A DNA stretch of 64,000 nt from assembly GCA_027485695.1 (NCBI GenBank), contig JAIXQO010000003.1, positions 930,932 through 994,931 on the forward strand, written 5' to 3'. Source of the DNA: Pseudomonadota bacterium. GTDB taxonomy: Bacteria > Bdellovibrionota > UBA1018. This document shows positions 30,320 to 40,182 of the stretch, in pieces (position 1 is the first letter of the stretch; each line of letters opens with the position of its first letter). A model generated the notes under the pieces. It ran no database searches. It was not told the origin of the DNA and was given only the letters and a program-made list of their open reading frames with translations. A program made the position numbers and the translations under genes.

Positions 30320-30934
30320 ATGATGCGATTGACCGGCGGCTCCTTTAAGGGACGCGAAATTCGAACTCTACCCGGGGAAAAAACGCGTCCAACTGGCGCG
30401 AAGCTTCGACAGGCACTTTTCAACTCTATTCAATTCGAAATCGATGGCGCGCGGTGCTTAGATCTTTTTGCAGGCTCAGGCGCGTTAGGATTCGAAGCGT
30501 TATCGCGTGGTGCGGAGTCGTGTGTATTCGTTGATCAGTCGATTCCCGCGATGAAAATCATTCGCGACAACGCCGCGAAGTTAGAGTGCCGCGATCAATG
30601 TCGTTTCATCGAGGAGTCTTTTGACCGTTGCAAAGCGGCCGTGAAACCCAGCGCTCCATTCGACTTCATTTTCTGTGACCCACCTTATGCTGCTGACTTC
30701 GAGACCCGGATTCTAAACGAGCTCCCTTGGGAGGAGTGGCTGCGGCCCGGTGGTCGTTTGGTCCTCGAGTGGGGAAAAACCAAGAGCAAAGTCGATGAGC
30801 TCCCAGATCGCGTTGGCGTTTTGACCAAGGTTCGTGAAAAAATATACGGTGATACCATCCTGACTCACTACCGTTTCGAAATCGAGGAGCCCGCGCATGA
30901 GCAAGGCGACGAGCAAAATGGCGAACAAAACTAA
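30320..30934 (+). CDS. rsmD: 16S rRNA (guanine966-N2)-methyltransferase RsmD
   Basis: MRLTGGSFKGREIRTLPGEKTRPTGAKLRQALFNSI...CLDLFAGSGALGFEALSRGA...FDFIFCDPPYA. Confidence 0.92.
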   Translation: MMRLTGGSFKGREIRTLPGEKTRPTGAKLRQALFNSIQFEIDGARCLDLFAGSGALGFEALSRGAESCVFVDQSIPAMKIIRDNAAKLECRDQCRFIEESFDRCKAAVKPSAPFDFIFCDPPYAADFETRILNELPWEEWLRPGGRLVLEWGKTKSKVDELPDRVGVLTKVREKIYGDTILTHYRFEIEEPAHEQGDEQNGEQN

Positions 30935-31469
30935 ACGCGCGATTTATCCGGGCTCTTTTGATCCGATCACCAATGGACATTTGGATATCTTGGACCGCGC
31001 GCTCGAGGTCTTCGATGAAGTCACGATCGTCGTCGCCGGCACCGGTAAAAAAAATCCGTTGTTCACCCCTGAGGAACGCATCGCGATCATCCGCGAATCT
31101 CTCGAAGGACGCAAAGGCGTAAAAGTCGACCGCTGGTCTGGCCTCATCATGGACTACGCAAAAAAAGAAAATATCTCCGTCGTCATTCGGGGGCTTCGCG
31201 CCGCGAGTGATTTCGAGTATGAATTCATGATGGCCGCGATGAACAAACAGATCTACCCCAAGGTAGAGACGATGTTCATGATGACCGGTCAAAATCTTTA
31301 TTTCGTCAGCTCCTCAATGATCAAAGAACTCGCACGCTACGGCGGCGATATCTCGGGTTATGTGCCCGCCAAAGTCATTGAGTCGTTGCGAAAGAAGCAA
31401 AAAACGCTTCCCGAAGCATCCACGTTTATCATCAAAGGTATTAAGAAGAGAAAGGGTCGATCGTCATGA
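30897..31469 (+). CDS. coaD: Phosphopantetheine adenylyltransferase
   Basis: KRAIYPGSFDPITNGHLDILDRAL...VIRGLRAASDFEYEFMMAAMNK...FVSSSMIKELARYGGDISGYVP. The start may be an internal ATG at 30918. Confidence 0.94.
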   Translation: MSKATSKMANKTKRAIYPGSFDPITNGHLDILDRALEVFDEVTIVVAGTGKKNPLFTPEERIAIIRESLEGRKGVKVDRWSGLIMDYAKKENISVVIRGLRAASDFEYEFMMAAMNKQIYPKVETMFMMTGQNLYFVSSSMIKELARYGGDISGYVPAKVIESLRKKQKTLPEASTFIIKGIKKRKGRSS

Positions 31470-32674
31470 GTTCTTTTAGCCTGTCCAGACGGATGACGGG
31501 AGTCAGCGAAAGCGCTACTTTGAAGTTGAACGCGCTCGTTCAGTCCATGAAAGCAAGCGGCGAGGACGTCGTGAATCTCAGCGCCGGCGAACCCGATTTC
31601 GCCGTACCCGATGCGGCTAAAGCCGCGGTCGTCAAGGCTCTGCAAGAGAACCGCTCCAAGTATACGCCGGTTGCGGGCATCCTCGAGCTTCGCAAGGCGA
31701 TTGCCCACAAAACGAATCTTCAACACCGCGAGCTTGCGGCAAAAAATCCTTGGGATCCGTCTCAGATCGTCGTCGCAAACGGCGGCAAACAAGCCATTTT
31801 TCAAACGTTGCTTGCGATCGTGAATCCGGGCGACGAAGTCCTCATTCCTTCGCCGTTTTGGCTGAGCTACCCAGAAATGGTGAAACTCTGCGAAGGTTCG
31901 CCGATCATTTTGACCTGCCCTTTTGACAAAGGTTTCAAACTCACCCCCGAGCAACTCGAACGCGCGATCTCGGACCGCACCAAGGTTCTGATCTTGAACT
32001 CGCCTTCGAACCCATCCGGCGTGACCTATACGGCAGCGGAGTTTCGAGCGCTCGGCGACGTCCTTCGCAAGCACCCGAAGGGCAAAGACATCGTCGTGAT
32101 CTCGGATGAGATCTATGACCGCATCTTGTTCACGGGTGGTGATTTCGTTTCGTTCTTGTCCGCGAACCCGGATCTCTATCAACAAACAGTGACCGTAAAC
32201 GGTCTCTCCAAGAGTGCGGCGATGACTGGATGGCGCATCGGCTGGACGGTCGCGCCGAAGTGGGTGACTGATGGGATCTTGACGATCCAAGGTCAGAGCA
32301 CTTCGGGCATCAATGCGTTGGCACAATACGCAGCCCTGGCTGGTTTGCAGCTTCCGGAGGACTATTTTGCCCAGAATAACGACCGCTATTTGAAGCGCCG
32401 CGATCTAGCCTTGGAAGTTCTCGCGCGAGCCCCTAAACTAAAAGTGATTCGCCCGGAAGGCGCCTTCTACATTTTTGTAGGGGTTGATGATTTCTTGCAT
32501 TCAGGCGAAGACAGCGCGGGTTTTGCGGAACGACTTTTACGCGACGGCAAGGTTGCACTCGTTCCCGGAACGCCGTTCGGCGCCCCGACATTCTTACGCA
32601 TGAGCTTTGCTACTGACGATGAGTCGTTACGCAAAGGCTGCGAGCGAATCGTCGAGTACGTCGGACGGACTTAG
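31466..32674 (+). CDS. Pyridoxal-phosphate aminotransferase (aspartate aminotransferase type)
   Basis: 402 aa: NLSAGEPDFAVPDAAKAAVVKAL; NSPSNPSGVTY; PLP-lysine region VTVNGLSKSAAMTGWRIGW. Confidence 0.92.
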   Translation: MSSFSLSRRMTGVSESATLKLNALVQSMKASGEDVVNLSAGEPDFAVPDAAKAAVVKALQENRSKYTPVAGILELRKAIAHKTNLQHRELAAKNPWDPSQIVVANGGKQAIFQTLLAIVNPGDEVLIPSPFWLSYPEMVKLCEGSPIILTCPFDKGFKLTPEQLERAISDRTKVLILNSPSNPSGVTYTAAEFRALGDVLRKHPKGKDIVVISDEIYDRILFTGGDFVSFLSANPDLYQQTVTVNGLSKSAAMTGWRIGWTVAPKWVTDGILTIQGQSTSGINALAQYAALAGLQLPEDYFAQNNDRYLKRRDLALEVLARAPKLKVIRPEGAFYIFVGVDDFLHSGEDSAGFAERLLRDGKVALVPGTPFGAPTFLRMSFATDDESLRKGCERIVEYVGRT

Positions 32675-32718
32675 CGATCGAGGGCACGGAACGCCCCTGA
32701 CTGCACGCGCGAACCTGA

Positions 32719-33708
32719 ATGGACCAGGGAGGGCGCGGAGCAGTGGTAATTCGATCATTTTTCAGTCGATCCGTCTTATGGGTGGCGATCGCGTGCGCTG
32801 CTGCCGGTTGCGGTAAATCCGAGAAGTCCTGCGAAAGTGATGAGGGCCGTAAGGCCATCGCGGAGGCCGTGAACGAGCACTTAAATACGGGGCAGTGCTC
32901 GCTTGCCGTCGCCGAAATCGATCCTTACTGGAACAAAGAGGGCTGTGGCACCGATGAAATCCGTTTGGCGCGTGCTTCGGCCTATGCCTGCGCGCTGGGC
33001 ATTAATTTCTTTGATCTGATTGCGCGTCTCACAGACGCTGATCTCTCGGCTTCGGGATTTTGGGCGACGTTCAACGCGCTCTTTCCTGCGACGGTAGGAG
33101 ACTCTCGACCGACTGCTGGAAATCGAGCGCTCGATGCGCTGTTTTCGATTCAATACCCGGGAGCCATCAATCGTCCGCAGTACACGATCAACGCTTCGAC
33201 TCCGAATCCGGGCGCGCTCGTCGCCGCTCATCGAACCACGGATTCAAACATCTACGCGCTTCTGACATCGATGGGTATGATGGGCGTTTTGCAGAATCTG
33301 TACGGCGCTCCAAATGCGACCACTTATAAAATCACCAAAAAACTGGGCGCCTCCGGGAACGGCTGGCAGGAAGTTGCGACCATGACCGAAGACGGTTGTG
33401 CTTACGCGGGGTCCATTCTGACGTTTGTCGATTCGGTAAACCAAGTGGCCGCGGTTCTCTCTTCGAGTTTTGGTAGCAAAGTCGCAGAGAAGCTACTCAC
33501 CATCACGGGTGGGCTTAATTTAGACGTCGCTTGCAAAGCAGGTTGTGATGGTACGTCAGGTTCGGGATGCACGGCTTCGTGCACGACCTGTCCAATCGAG
33601 CTTCGTGCCCGAACGGGATGCAAGGTGGGTGCGGCGGCTACGACGGATGACCTCAGTTGCGCGGCGGCTGGAATTGTCAAGGCGGTGAATCTGACGAATG
33701 GTCAATAG
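32719..33708 (+). CDS. Lipoprotein, hypothetical
   Basis: 329 aa; VLWVAIACAAAGCGKSEKSC lipobox-like signal; Cys-rich C-terminus. Confidence 0.7.
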   Translation: MDQGGRGAVVIRSFFSRSVLWVAIACAAAGCGKSEKSCESDEGRKAIAEAVNEHLNTGQCSLAVAEIDPYWNKEGCGTDEIRLARASAYACALGINFFDLIARLTDADLSASGFWATFNALFPATVGDSRPTAGNRALDALFSIQYPGAINRPQYTINASTPNPGALVAAHRTTDSNIYALLTSMGMMGVLQNLYGAPNATTYKITKKLGASGNGWQEVATMTEDGCAYAGSILTFVDSVNQVAAVLSSSFGSKVAEKLLTITGGLNLDVACKAGCDGTSGSGCTASCTTCPIELRARTGCKVGAAATTDDLSCAAAGIVKAVNLTNGQ

Positions 33709-34798
33709 ATCTCGTCTTTTGATGATTGCCGTTTTGGTTGCAGTCTTGAGCCCGGATGCTCGAGCCACGATTCCGCGTTCGCTCTACCAAGCTCCCGAGG
33801 CGATGGCGATGGGGCAGGCGGTAACGAGCTGGATCGATGATCATCAGGCGCTCTGGTACAACCCAGCCGGTGCTGCCGCGTTCGACTCGCTCGAGTGGAG
33901 AATGATGACCCTGGATCTTGGCGCCACTCACGATGTTTACGCATCAAAAGATGCGATTAAAAAACTGAAGAAACCCACCGTTCGTGACGTGAACCAATTC
34001 ATGGGCAAGGACCTTTACATACAAGGGAACGCGGCAACGAGTTTGATACTACCGCAGATCGGTATTGCGGCCATGTATGATGTCCGCGCCGGTGTGACGC
34101 CGACGAACCAAGTGTTTCCGCGCATCGAGTTTGGCTATGTGCGCACGGGAGGTGCGCAGTTGTCTTTCGGGTTTTCATCCAAGGATGGCGGACTCCGTCG
34201 CCGAGGCCGACGGAAAAAAGAAGCGACCGAGAATGAATGGCGATTCGGCGTGGGTGCGAAGTATTTCGTCCGTCGAGGGGAGTCGAAAATCCTGACCGCC
34301 GGCGAGCTTTTCAATTTGAATAAGGAAAACGCGCTCGAGGCGATTCAAGGCAAGGGATCCAGTTACGGCGGCGACCTCGGCGTGCAACGGATTCAGCGCA
34401 TCGACTCGATCACCACTCTCAGTTGGGGCCTGTCTTACTTGAATATCGGTGATCTGGCGTTTGATAACAAGGTCGAGGCCGTGAAATCGAGTCTCAACAC
34501 GGGCGTCGGTGGGCAGTGGGATTTGGGTCTTCCTAAAATCACTGTCGGGTTCGACGTTCATCACTTGCTTCGTTCCGACGATTTCCGTAAGAAAACCCAT
34601 TTCGGCGCGAAACTTAGGCTGCCCATCCTCTCTTTTTATCTCGGACTCAACCAAATGCGACCGACGTTTGGTGCATCGGTCGACGTCTGGCTCGTTCGCG
34701 TCTCTGCCGTGAGTTACAACGAAGAACTCGGCGAGCTCTATGGCGCCAATACGTCGAGGCGTTATCTCACGCGCGTCGAATTCAAACTGGAGTTCTGA
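33698..34798 (+). CDS. Probable outer-membrane protein (OmpP1/FadL/PorV-like barrel)
   Basis: Signal MVNRSRLLMIAVLVAVLSPDARA; APEAMAMGQAVTSWIDDHQALWYNPAGAAAF; C-terminal aromatic strand RVEFKLEF. Confidence 0.65.
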   Translation: MVNRSRLLMIAVLVAVLSPDARATIPRSLYQAPEAMAMGQAVTSWIDDHQALWYNPAGAAAFDSLEWRMMTLDLGATHDVYASKDAIKKLKKPTVRDVNQFMGKDLYIQGNAATSLILPQIGIAAMYDVRAGVTPTNQVFPRIEFGYVRTGGAQLSFGFSSKDGGLRRRGRRKKEATENEWRFGVGAKYFVRRGESKILTAGELFNLNKENALEAIQGKGSSYGGDLGVQRIQRIDSITTLSWGLSYLNIGDLAFDNKVEAVKSSLNTGVGGQWDLGLPKITVGFDVHHLLRSDDFRKKTHFGAKLRLPILSFYLGLNQMRPTFGASVDVWLVRVSAVSYNEELGELYGANTSRRYLTRVEFKLEF

Positions 34799-35790
34799 TC
34801 TTGGAGTAGGGCATTTGCGGCTTGATGGCCGGAGCGAAACGCGCTTTCGATTCCTCCATCTTGAAACGTGTCTCCAGCGATGAGCACCGAGAGATCATTT
34901 TTAACGATCATTCGGTGTGTTCCCGGGAGCCGTTGGTGCGGTTCTGAGTACCGCCAGCGATGAAGCGCAGGGGCGACGCCGGGTTCTGATGCGATGGAGT
35001 TTCCGAAAATTTTTTTTGCTTCCGCGATAGTGAAGTCCACGACTTCTTGCTCTGGACGATCGAGCCAAGCTTGAGACGCTGATTCGCTCAGATGAAAAGT
35101 CACCCAGTTTTGCCTGCCCGGAAGCCCTTTGGTGCGTTGATCGTAGATGCCGTCGAAATTTTCATTGGGGGTAAACGCGAATCCCGAGTGCGACTCGATC
35201 AATCGGCGCTCGAATGCGATCAATACCGCGAGGCAAATGCGATAGGTGACTGAGCGGAGTTCTTGGGTGACCGGAGAGGAGCTGAGTTCAGAGGCGTCGA
35301 GCAGTGCGACCGTTTGAGGCATCGGAGGTGTCAGGATCAATGCGGAGGCATAGACCTCGCGGCCCGACTCACATTCCAATTTCCAACGCCTCGGCTCTGG
35401 AGTGGATTCGAATCGAATAACGCGATTTTCGAATTCGATCGGGGCATGCTCGATGGCACACGAGTCCGCTAGGCACTGAGCCAAGTCGCGCATCCCTGTT
35501 TTAAGTGTGTAACGAGATTCACTCGAGTTGTTCGGACTCGGGACAGACTGAATGACCGGAGCGAGGGCCGAAAGGGCATCCCTCCAGCGCGGTTGGTTTT
35601 GGGTGAAGCATTGCGCGCCAAAATCGAGGATTTCGCCGCGGGCACGTCTCGAAGCGATACGTCCACCCACGCCTCGACTTTTTTCAAGTGTGAGAACGCG
35701 GAGTCCCTGCTGGACGAGCAGACGCCGGGCCGACAGTCCGGCGATTCCTGCACCGACAATTGCTACGTCACAAACCTCGATGGGATTCAT
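34762..35790 (-). CDS. FAD-dependent oxidoreductase (renalase/amine-oxidase-like)
   Basis: 342 aa: VCDVAIVGAGIAGLSARRLLVQQGLRVLTLEKSRGVGGRIASRR; C-terminal IAGDTFQDGGIESAFRSGHQAANALL. Confidence 0.88.
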   Translation of the reverse strand: MNPIEVCDVAIVGAGIAGLSARRLLVQQGLRVLTLEKSRGVGGRIASRRARGEILDFGAQCFTQNQPRWRDALSALAPVIQSVPSPNNSSESRYTLKTGMRDLAQCLADSCAIEHAPIEFENRVIRFESTPEPRRWKLECESGREVYASALILTPPMPQTVALLDASELSSSPVTQELRSVTYRICLAVLIAFERRLIESHSGFAFTPNENFDGIYDQRTKGLPGRQNWVTFHLSESASQAWLDRPEQEVVDFTIAEAKKIFGNSIASEPGVAPALHRWRYSEPHQRLPGTHRMIVKNDLSVLIAGDTFQDGGIESAFRSGHQAANALLQDQNSSLNSTRVR

Positions 35791-36409
35791 GTGTGGTAGC
35801 CGAGTGGTGTGCGATTAAACGCGTCAGCCGTTCGAGTGCGTTGTCGAGCGATTGAGCGGCGTCGAGCGCAGTCGATTCGGCCGGAATCAGGTGAATCCGC
35901 TTGGAACCCAAGAAGTGGAAGAGCTGTTTCAAATAGGGGCCAGTGTGGTCGAGCATGTGGGTCTCTGGATTACTGTAGGCTCCGCCCGAAGCCGTGACAA
36001 TAAATACCTCCAGGTCAGGATTCAGGAGACCTTCGGGACCATTCGCGCCGTAACGAAACGTCACTCCGACTCGAACGATGTGATCAATCCATGCCTTGAG
36101 TACCGATGGTACGGAGAAATTCCACATCGGGGTGGAAATGACCAAGGTGTCGGCCGCTTGGAGCTCCCCGCAGAGCTGATCTGAGAGCGCGAGCAAGGCA
36201 GTTTGCTCCGGAGACCGAGAATCGGGAGGAGTGAAGAATGCCTGTACCAGCTCTCCCGAGACGTGAGGGAGCGGGGATCGATTGAGATCTCGGATTTGAC
36301 TCGAGAACCCGGATTTTGCGCCGGTCAGCGCTGTTTTCAGGCGTTCGGCAACTGTACGACTTACGGAGTGCTCTCCGCGTGGGCTTGCGTGAATTTCTAG
36401 AAGTTTCAT
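35768..36409 (-). CDS. azoR: FMN-dependent NADH-azoreductase family
   Basis: MKLLEIHASPRGEHSVSRTVAERL...ADTLVISTPMWNFSVPSVLKAWIDHIVRVGVTFRYGANGPEGLL; start overlaps upstream stop by 4 bp. Confidence 0.85.
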   Translation of the reverse strand: MKLLEIHASPRGEHSVSRTVAERLKTALTGAKSGFSSQIRDLNRSPLPHVSGELVQAFFTPPDSRSPEQTALLALSDQLCGELQAADTLVISTPMWNFSVPSVLKAWIDHIVRVGVTFRYGANGPEGLLNPDLEVFIVTASGGAYSNPETHMLDHTGPYLKQLFHFLGSKRIHLIPAESTALDAAQSLDNALERLTRLIAHHSATTHESHRGL

Positions 36410-37101
36410 TTTCCGGCTCCCGTCGCGAGTAAGCGTTCCGCCATCGATTCCGATAGCGCATCGACATAAAAACGACACTGTTGTTGAAGTGAAAGATCGC
36501 TCTCCGATACGAAGTGCTTGAGGATGATAAATCCATTCTCTCCATGTTGGATCTCAGCTTCGCCCGAGCGAGATTCGAGCCACTCGGCTTGGTTCGAGTC
36601 CAGACCGTAACGTTCCCGACAGGCGGCGAATAACGGCCCGATCATCCAAGGGACGAGTGATTCGATTCCCACGTTGAGGGCGGCCGTACCGACTTGCCAA
36701 GGCAAGTCCGTACTGTAAATGGCCGAGCGCAGGAGGGCATCGTGCTGAATCCAGTTCGCATGCGGTCGATAGACCCAAGGCGATTTCCCGATGAGTTCCC
36801 TAGGCCCGCCGAAACGATCGACAATACGACCGAGGATATCCGTATCTCCGTCTTTGTCTTCGGCGCGCCCTTGAAGAAGGTCGCCCACCTCGGGAGGACG
36901 TTTTTTCATCAAATGTTCAACATGTTTACCGAAATCAAGGAGGTGCCAGAACAAGCCTGAAAAATATCGTTCGGCCTGGGAGTCGGTCGCGGTTCCGGAT
37001 TTCATCGCGTTCATGAACGGGTGATTCTGAATTTGGTTCCGGCGCGGGAGGATGGTTTCTCGGTAGATTTCTTCGAGCCAACTAGGAAGCGTCGTGGTCA
37101 T
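36406..37101 (-). CDS. TenA/PqqC/haem-oxygenase-like (iron-containing redox enzyme) family protein
   Basis: 231 aa: helical HPFMNAMKSGTATDSQAERYFSGLFWHLLDFGKHVEHLMKKRP...LNVGIESLVPWMIGPLFAACRERYGLD...HGENGFIILKHF. Confidence 0.65.
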   Translation of the reverse strand: MTTTLPSWLEEIYRETILPRRNQIQNHPFMNAMKSGTATDSQAERYFSGLFWHLLDFGKHVEHLMKKRPPEVGDLLQGRAEDKDGDTDILGRIVDRFGGPRELIGKSPWVYRPHANWIQHDALLRSAIYSTDLPWQVGTAALNVGIESLVPWMIGPLFAACRERYGLDSNQAEWLESRSGEAEIQHGENGFIILKHFVSESDLSLQQQCRFYVDALSESMAERLLATGAGK

Positions 37102-37127
37102 GGTTTAGATGTAGCGAGTTTCTTTTT

Positions 37128-37151
37128 GAAGTTCAATATGTATTAAACTTC
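37128..37151. promoter_or_regulatory. 24-bp palindromic operator candidate, copy 1
   Basis: gaagttcaatatgtattaaacttc, upstream of the minus-strand gene starting at 37101; same half-site (GAAGTTTAATA) as copy 2. Confidence 0.7.
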
Positions 37152-37214
37152 GAAAGAAAGGGGCTCGATCTTTGTTCAAGAATTGTCGAACAAGTGTCGA
37201 GGGAGTTCCTCGAT

Positions 37215-37703
37215 CTAAACTTCGAACAAGGGAGAATCGATGAGGCCCGTCAAAATGGATTCGGTTTCGCCAATGAAGCGTCCCAGCTCCTCGATACGTT
37301 TTGAATCGAGAGTGTTCTTGCCGCTTTTCTCCAGTTTTTTCAGAGAAATATGCGTTTTTTTGATGAGCTGGAGTTCGCGTTTTTTGAGCACGGTCCGAAT
37401 GGCCGAGGCCAGGTTCGGGTTCGGAGCATAGTAGACCGTCCTGCCGGTACCGCGCGCACACTCTTGAATGACATCGAACTGGAGGAGCTCCGGAAGCGCC
37501 AGGCTCACCAGGGCTTTGGAAACCTTAAGTTTCTGAGCGAGTTCGATCGAGGAGAGGGGTTCCTTGTGAATATAGAGGAGCGCCCAGATTCTACCTTGGA
37601 CGTTTTTGAACCCCCAATACTCGATGAATTCTCCGACGTTTTGAACAAAATCCTGGGTTTCCGACGATAAAGATGGAGAATTTGTGCCGCTCTTTTTTGC
37701 CAT
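37215..37703 (-). CDS. GbsR/MarR-like transcriptional regulator
   Basis: 162 aa: FVQNVGEFIEYWGFKNVQGRIWALLYIHKEPLSSIELAQKLKVSKALVSLALPELLQFDVIQECARGTGRTVYYAPN. Confidence 0.85.
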   Translation of the reverse strand: MAKKSGTNSPSLSSETQDFVQNVGEFIEYWGFKNVQGRIWALLYIHKEPLSSIELAQKLKVSKALVSLALPELLQFDVIQECARGTGRTVYYAPNPNLASAIRTVLKKRELQLIKKTHISLKKLEKSGKNTLDSKRIEELGRFIGETESILTGLIDSPLFEV

Positions 37704-37738
37704 GAAAAGAGCTTAACACAAAACACGTTTGAGTTTTC

Positions 37739-37762
37739 GAAGTTTAACTGTTATTAAACTTC
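37739..37762. promoter_or_regulatory. 24-bp palindromic operator candidate, copy 2
   Basis: gaagtttaactgttattaaacttc in the divergent region between the regulator (start 37703) and the prenyl synthase (start 37765). Confidence 0.7.
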
Positions 37763-37764
37763 AT

Positions 37765-38679
37765 ATGGAACTTTGGTCTTGGACTCCCACGCCCGACCTG
37801 CCGATCGTCGACGAAGCAGTGAACGATGTGCTGCTCAAGGGCGGCAAAAAGATCCGTCCACTGCTCGTGGAAATGATCGCAACCGGCTTAGGCGTTCCCG
37901 ATGATCAGTGGAAGATTTGCGCGAGATGCGTCGAATGGGCGCATGCGGCGACGCTCTCTCACGATGACGTCATCGACGAATCAAAACTTCGTCGAGATCA
38001 GCCGACGCTGAATGCGGTCGTGGGAAACACGCGTGCCGTGCTTACCGGCGATATTTTGCTTTCGCGCGTAATCGGTGAGCTAGCGGCGCTGGGTAACCTC
38101 GGTGTGCTTCGCGAAATGGCGCTTGCAGTCGAGCACCTGGTGACCGGTGAATGGTTGCAACTCGACGCCCGCTGGAATTTTGAGATTGACCCAGTGGTGC
38201 TCAAGAAAATCGCCGAACTGAAAACGGGTTCGCTCTTGGCTTGGGCGTCGGTGGCTCCGGGCATGCTTCGGGGACTGGAGACGCCGGATCTTGAGGCGCT
38301 GCGAAGTTTTGGAGTTCAGTCAGGGCGCGCGTTTCAGCTGATCGACGATTTGATTGATTTTTTGCCGACGGGTGGAAAGCCTTTTGCCCAAGACCTTCGC
38401 GAAGGATTAGTGAATCAAGCCGCACTACGGGTGTTTTCGCATGATCGAGAATCCGAACGTGTGCTGCGCGCGGCGTTCGGAGAAAAATTCGTACCGGAAC
38501 GGTTTCTTAAGTTCTCGGATCTCGCTTTGAAACGGATGGAGATAGAGCTGAGGTCCGAGGCGGGGTTTCATCTGCAAGAGGCGAGTCGATCGCTTCAGCA
38601 GTTGAAACCCCATTTTGAAAAAAATTCATTCAGACAGCTCAATGAATGGTTACAGCAATGGGAGAAGCGAATCGTATGA
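37765..38679 (+). CDS. Polyprenyl synthetase family protein
   Basis: KGGKKIRPLLVEMIATGLG; first Asp motif SHDDVIDESKLRRDQPTLNAVVG; second Asp motif FQLIDDLIDF. Confidence 0.88.
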   Translation: MELWSWTPTPDLPIVDEAVNDVLLKGGKKIRPLLVEMIATGLGVPDDQWKICARCVEWAHAATLSHDDVIDESKLRRDQPTLNAVVGNTRAVLTGDILLSRVIGELAALGNLGVLREMALAVEHLVTGEWLQLDARWNFEIDPVVLKKIAELKTGSLLAWASVAPGMLRGLETPDLEALRSFGVQSGRAFQLIDDLIDFLPTGGKPFAQDLREGLVNQAALRVFSHDRESERVLRAAFGEKFVPERFLKFSDLALKRMEIELRSEAGFHLQEASRSLQQLKPHFEKNSFRQLNEWLQQWEKRIV

Positions 38680-39740
38680 ATGTAGGCAAAGAACGTTGGG
38701 AACCGATTCAGTCCCCCGAGGCTCAGGCACTCCTTTGGAACGGTCGATGCCGGGAGAGTGGAGATGACTACCAGGTCATCGCCGAGCAGGTGGTTCGAGA
38801 CCGGGTTCGGTTTCGTTTGGTGCCCAGCCAAGAAATGGAAAAACCGCCCGCGATCGTTCGCTACTGGGCATCGATTCGCGCGATCAGTCTGACGGCGACG
38901 TTTTCTCCGGGGTTGCTCGTTGCGCTCGCGGGTTGGGTGGCAAAACGTGAGTTTCATTTTGGCCTTTGGGCGCTCGCCACGCTAGGCGCCGTTTTGTTCC
39001 AAATCGCGGTGAATACGTGGAACGATGTCGAAGACCATTTGAAGCTCATTGATCTACCGGGCGGACTGGGAGGCAGCGGCGTGATTCAAAAAGGCTGGAT
39101 GACCGCACTTGAAGTGAGGCGTCTGGGTATCGCTGCCCTTGTTTTAGGGATCGCATGTGGCTTACCGGTCGTCTGGATCAATCCGAAACTCATGATCATG
39201 ATCGCTGCAATCGCGCTCGTCGGAACTTGGGGCTACTCGGGCTGGCCATTTCGATTCAAATATCGCGCGGCAGGTGACATCACCGTTGGGGTGCTCTGTG
39301 GGCCAGCCCTGACCGCGGGTTACGCGGTCGCGGCGTTCGGTACGGTCGAGTCGATGGATCTCGTTCTGGGCTGTGTCACTGGTCTATTGGCAATCGGGAT
39401 TCTACACGCGAATAATTTGCACGATATTGAAACGGATCAATCTCGAGGTGGGAAAACTTGGGCATCCGTGATCGGGTTCGGTCGCTCGATCCGATTCTTA
39501 GGCGCGCTCTATGCGATCTCCGCATTTGCAGAGTTCTGGATCTCCGCTCAACTGGGTTGGGCAGTTTTCGGTGCGGCCGTTCTCTCCTCAGTGCTCCTCG
39601 CGCGGTTTTGGTTCAAAGTTCGTCATGCATCCGGACCATGGGACCCAAAAATTCGGTTGATTCGGTTCGAAGCCGCGCAGATGCACCTCGCATGCTGCAT
39701 ACTCTTGGCAGTAGGACTTGCTCTCCAAACAGTTTTTTAG
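38676..39740 (+). CDS. UbiA/MenA-family prenyltransferase
   Basis: Polytopic; NTWNDVEDHLKLIDLPGGLGGSGVIQKGWM and NNLHDIETDQSRGGKTWASVIGFG; ATG overlaps previous stop (ATGA). Confidence 0.85.
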   Translation: MNVGKERWEPIQSPEAQALLWNGRCRESGDDYQVIAEQVVRDRVRFRLVPSQEMEKPPAIVRYWASIRAISLTATFSPGLLVALAGWVAKREFHFGLWALATLGAVLFQIAVNTWNDVEDHLKLIDLPGGLGGSGVIQKGWMTALEVRRLGIAALVLGIACGLPVVWINPKLMIMIAAIALVGTWGYSGWPFRFKYRAAGDITVGVLCGPALTAGYAVAAFGTVESMDLVLGCVTGLLAIGILHANNLHDIETDQSRGGKTWASVIGFGRSIRFLGALYAISAFAEFWISAQLGWAVFGAAVLSSVLLARFWFKVRHASGPWDPKIRLIRFEAAQMHLACCILLAVGLALQTVF

Positions 39741-39756
39741 GCGAAAGGCGTATCAG

Positions 39757-40173
39757 ATGTCGAATTCAGGTTCGAATTTAGCAAAATTGTTTTTGGAAAA
39801 ATTCTACCAGGCGATCGATTCCCGTGAACCCGCGCGATTCTCTGAGTTTTTTGCGGAGGACGGCGAGTTCATATTCGGAAACTATCCGGCCTCTCGGGGC
39901 CGCGCCGAGATCGAGGCGGCAGCTCAAGGCGTGTTTACCGCGGTCGACGATATTCGCCACGAGCTCAAGACTTACTCCGCCGACCCAAGCGGGCGACTCC
40001 TGATGGAAGGACAAGTCTACTACCGCAAGAAAAACGGAGTAGTCATCCAAGTCCCGTTCGCCTGCGGTATGACGCTGGACTCGCAGCTAAAAGAAGTGAA
40101 TGGCAGCCTCGCGCCCGCGAGAGTGCGCCATTATCAAGCTTATGTGGATCTCGCGCCGCTTTGGAGCGGGTGA
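39757..40173 (+). CDS. SnoaL/NTF2-like protein
   Basis: LFLEKFYQAIDSREPARFSEFFAEDGEFIFGNYPASRGRAEIEAAAQGVF. Confidence 0.7.
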   Translation: MSNSGSNLAKLFLEKFYQAIDSREPARFSEFFAEDGEFIFGNYPASRGRAEIEAAAQGVFTAVDDIRHELKTYSADPSGRLLMEGQVYYRKKNGVVIQVPFACGMTLDSQLKEVNGSLAPARVRHYQAYVDLAPLWSG

Positions 40174-40182
40174 GCCACCGCT

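Noticed and set aside
30666-31292. 208-aa minus-strand ORF
   Set aside because: Antisense to rsmD/coaD; composition typical of a shadow frame.
31358-32326. 322-aa minus-strand ORF
   Set aside because: Antisense to coaD and the aminotransferase; no coherent domain, shadow ORF.
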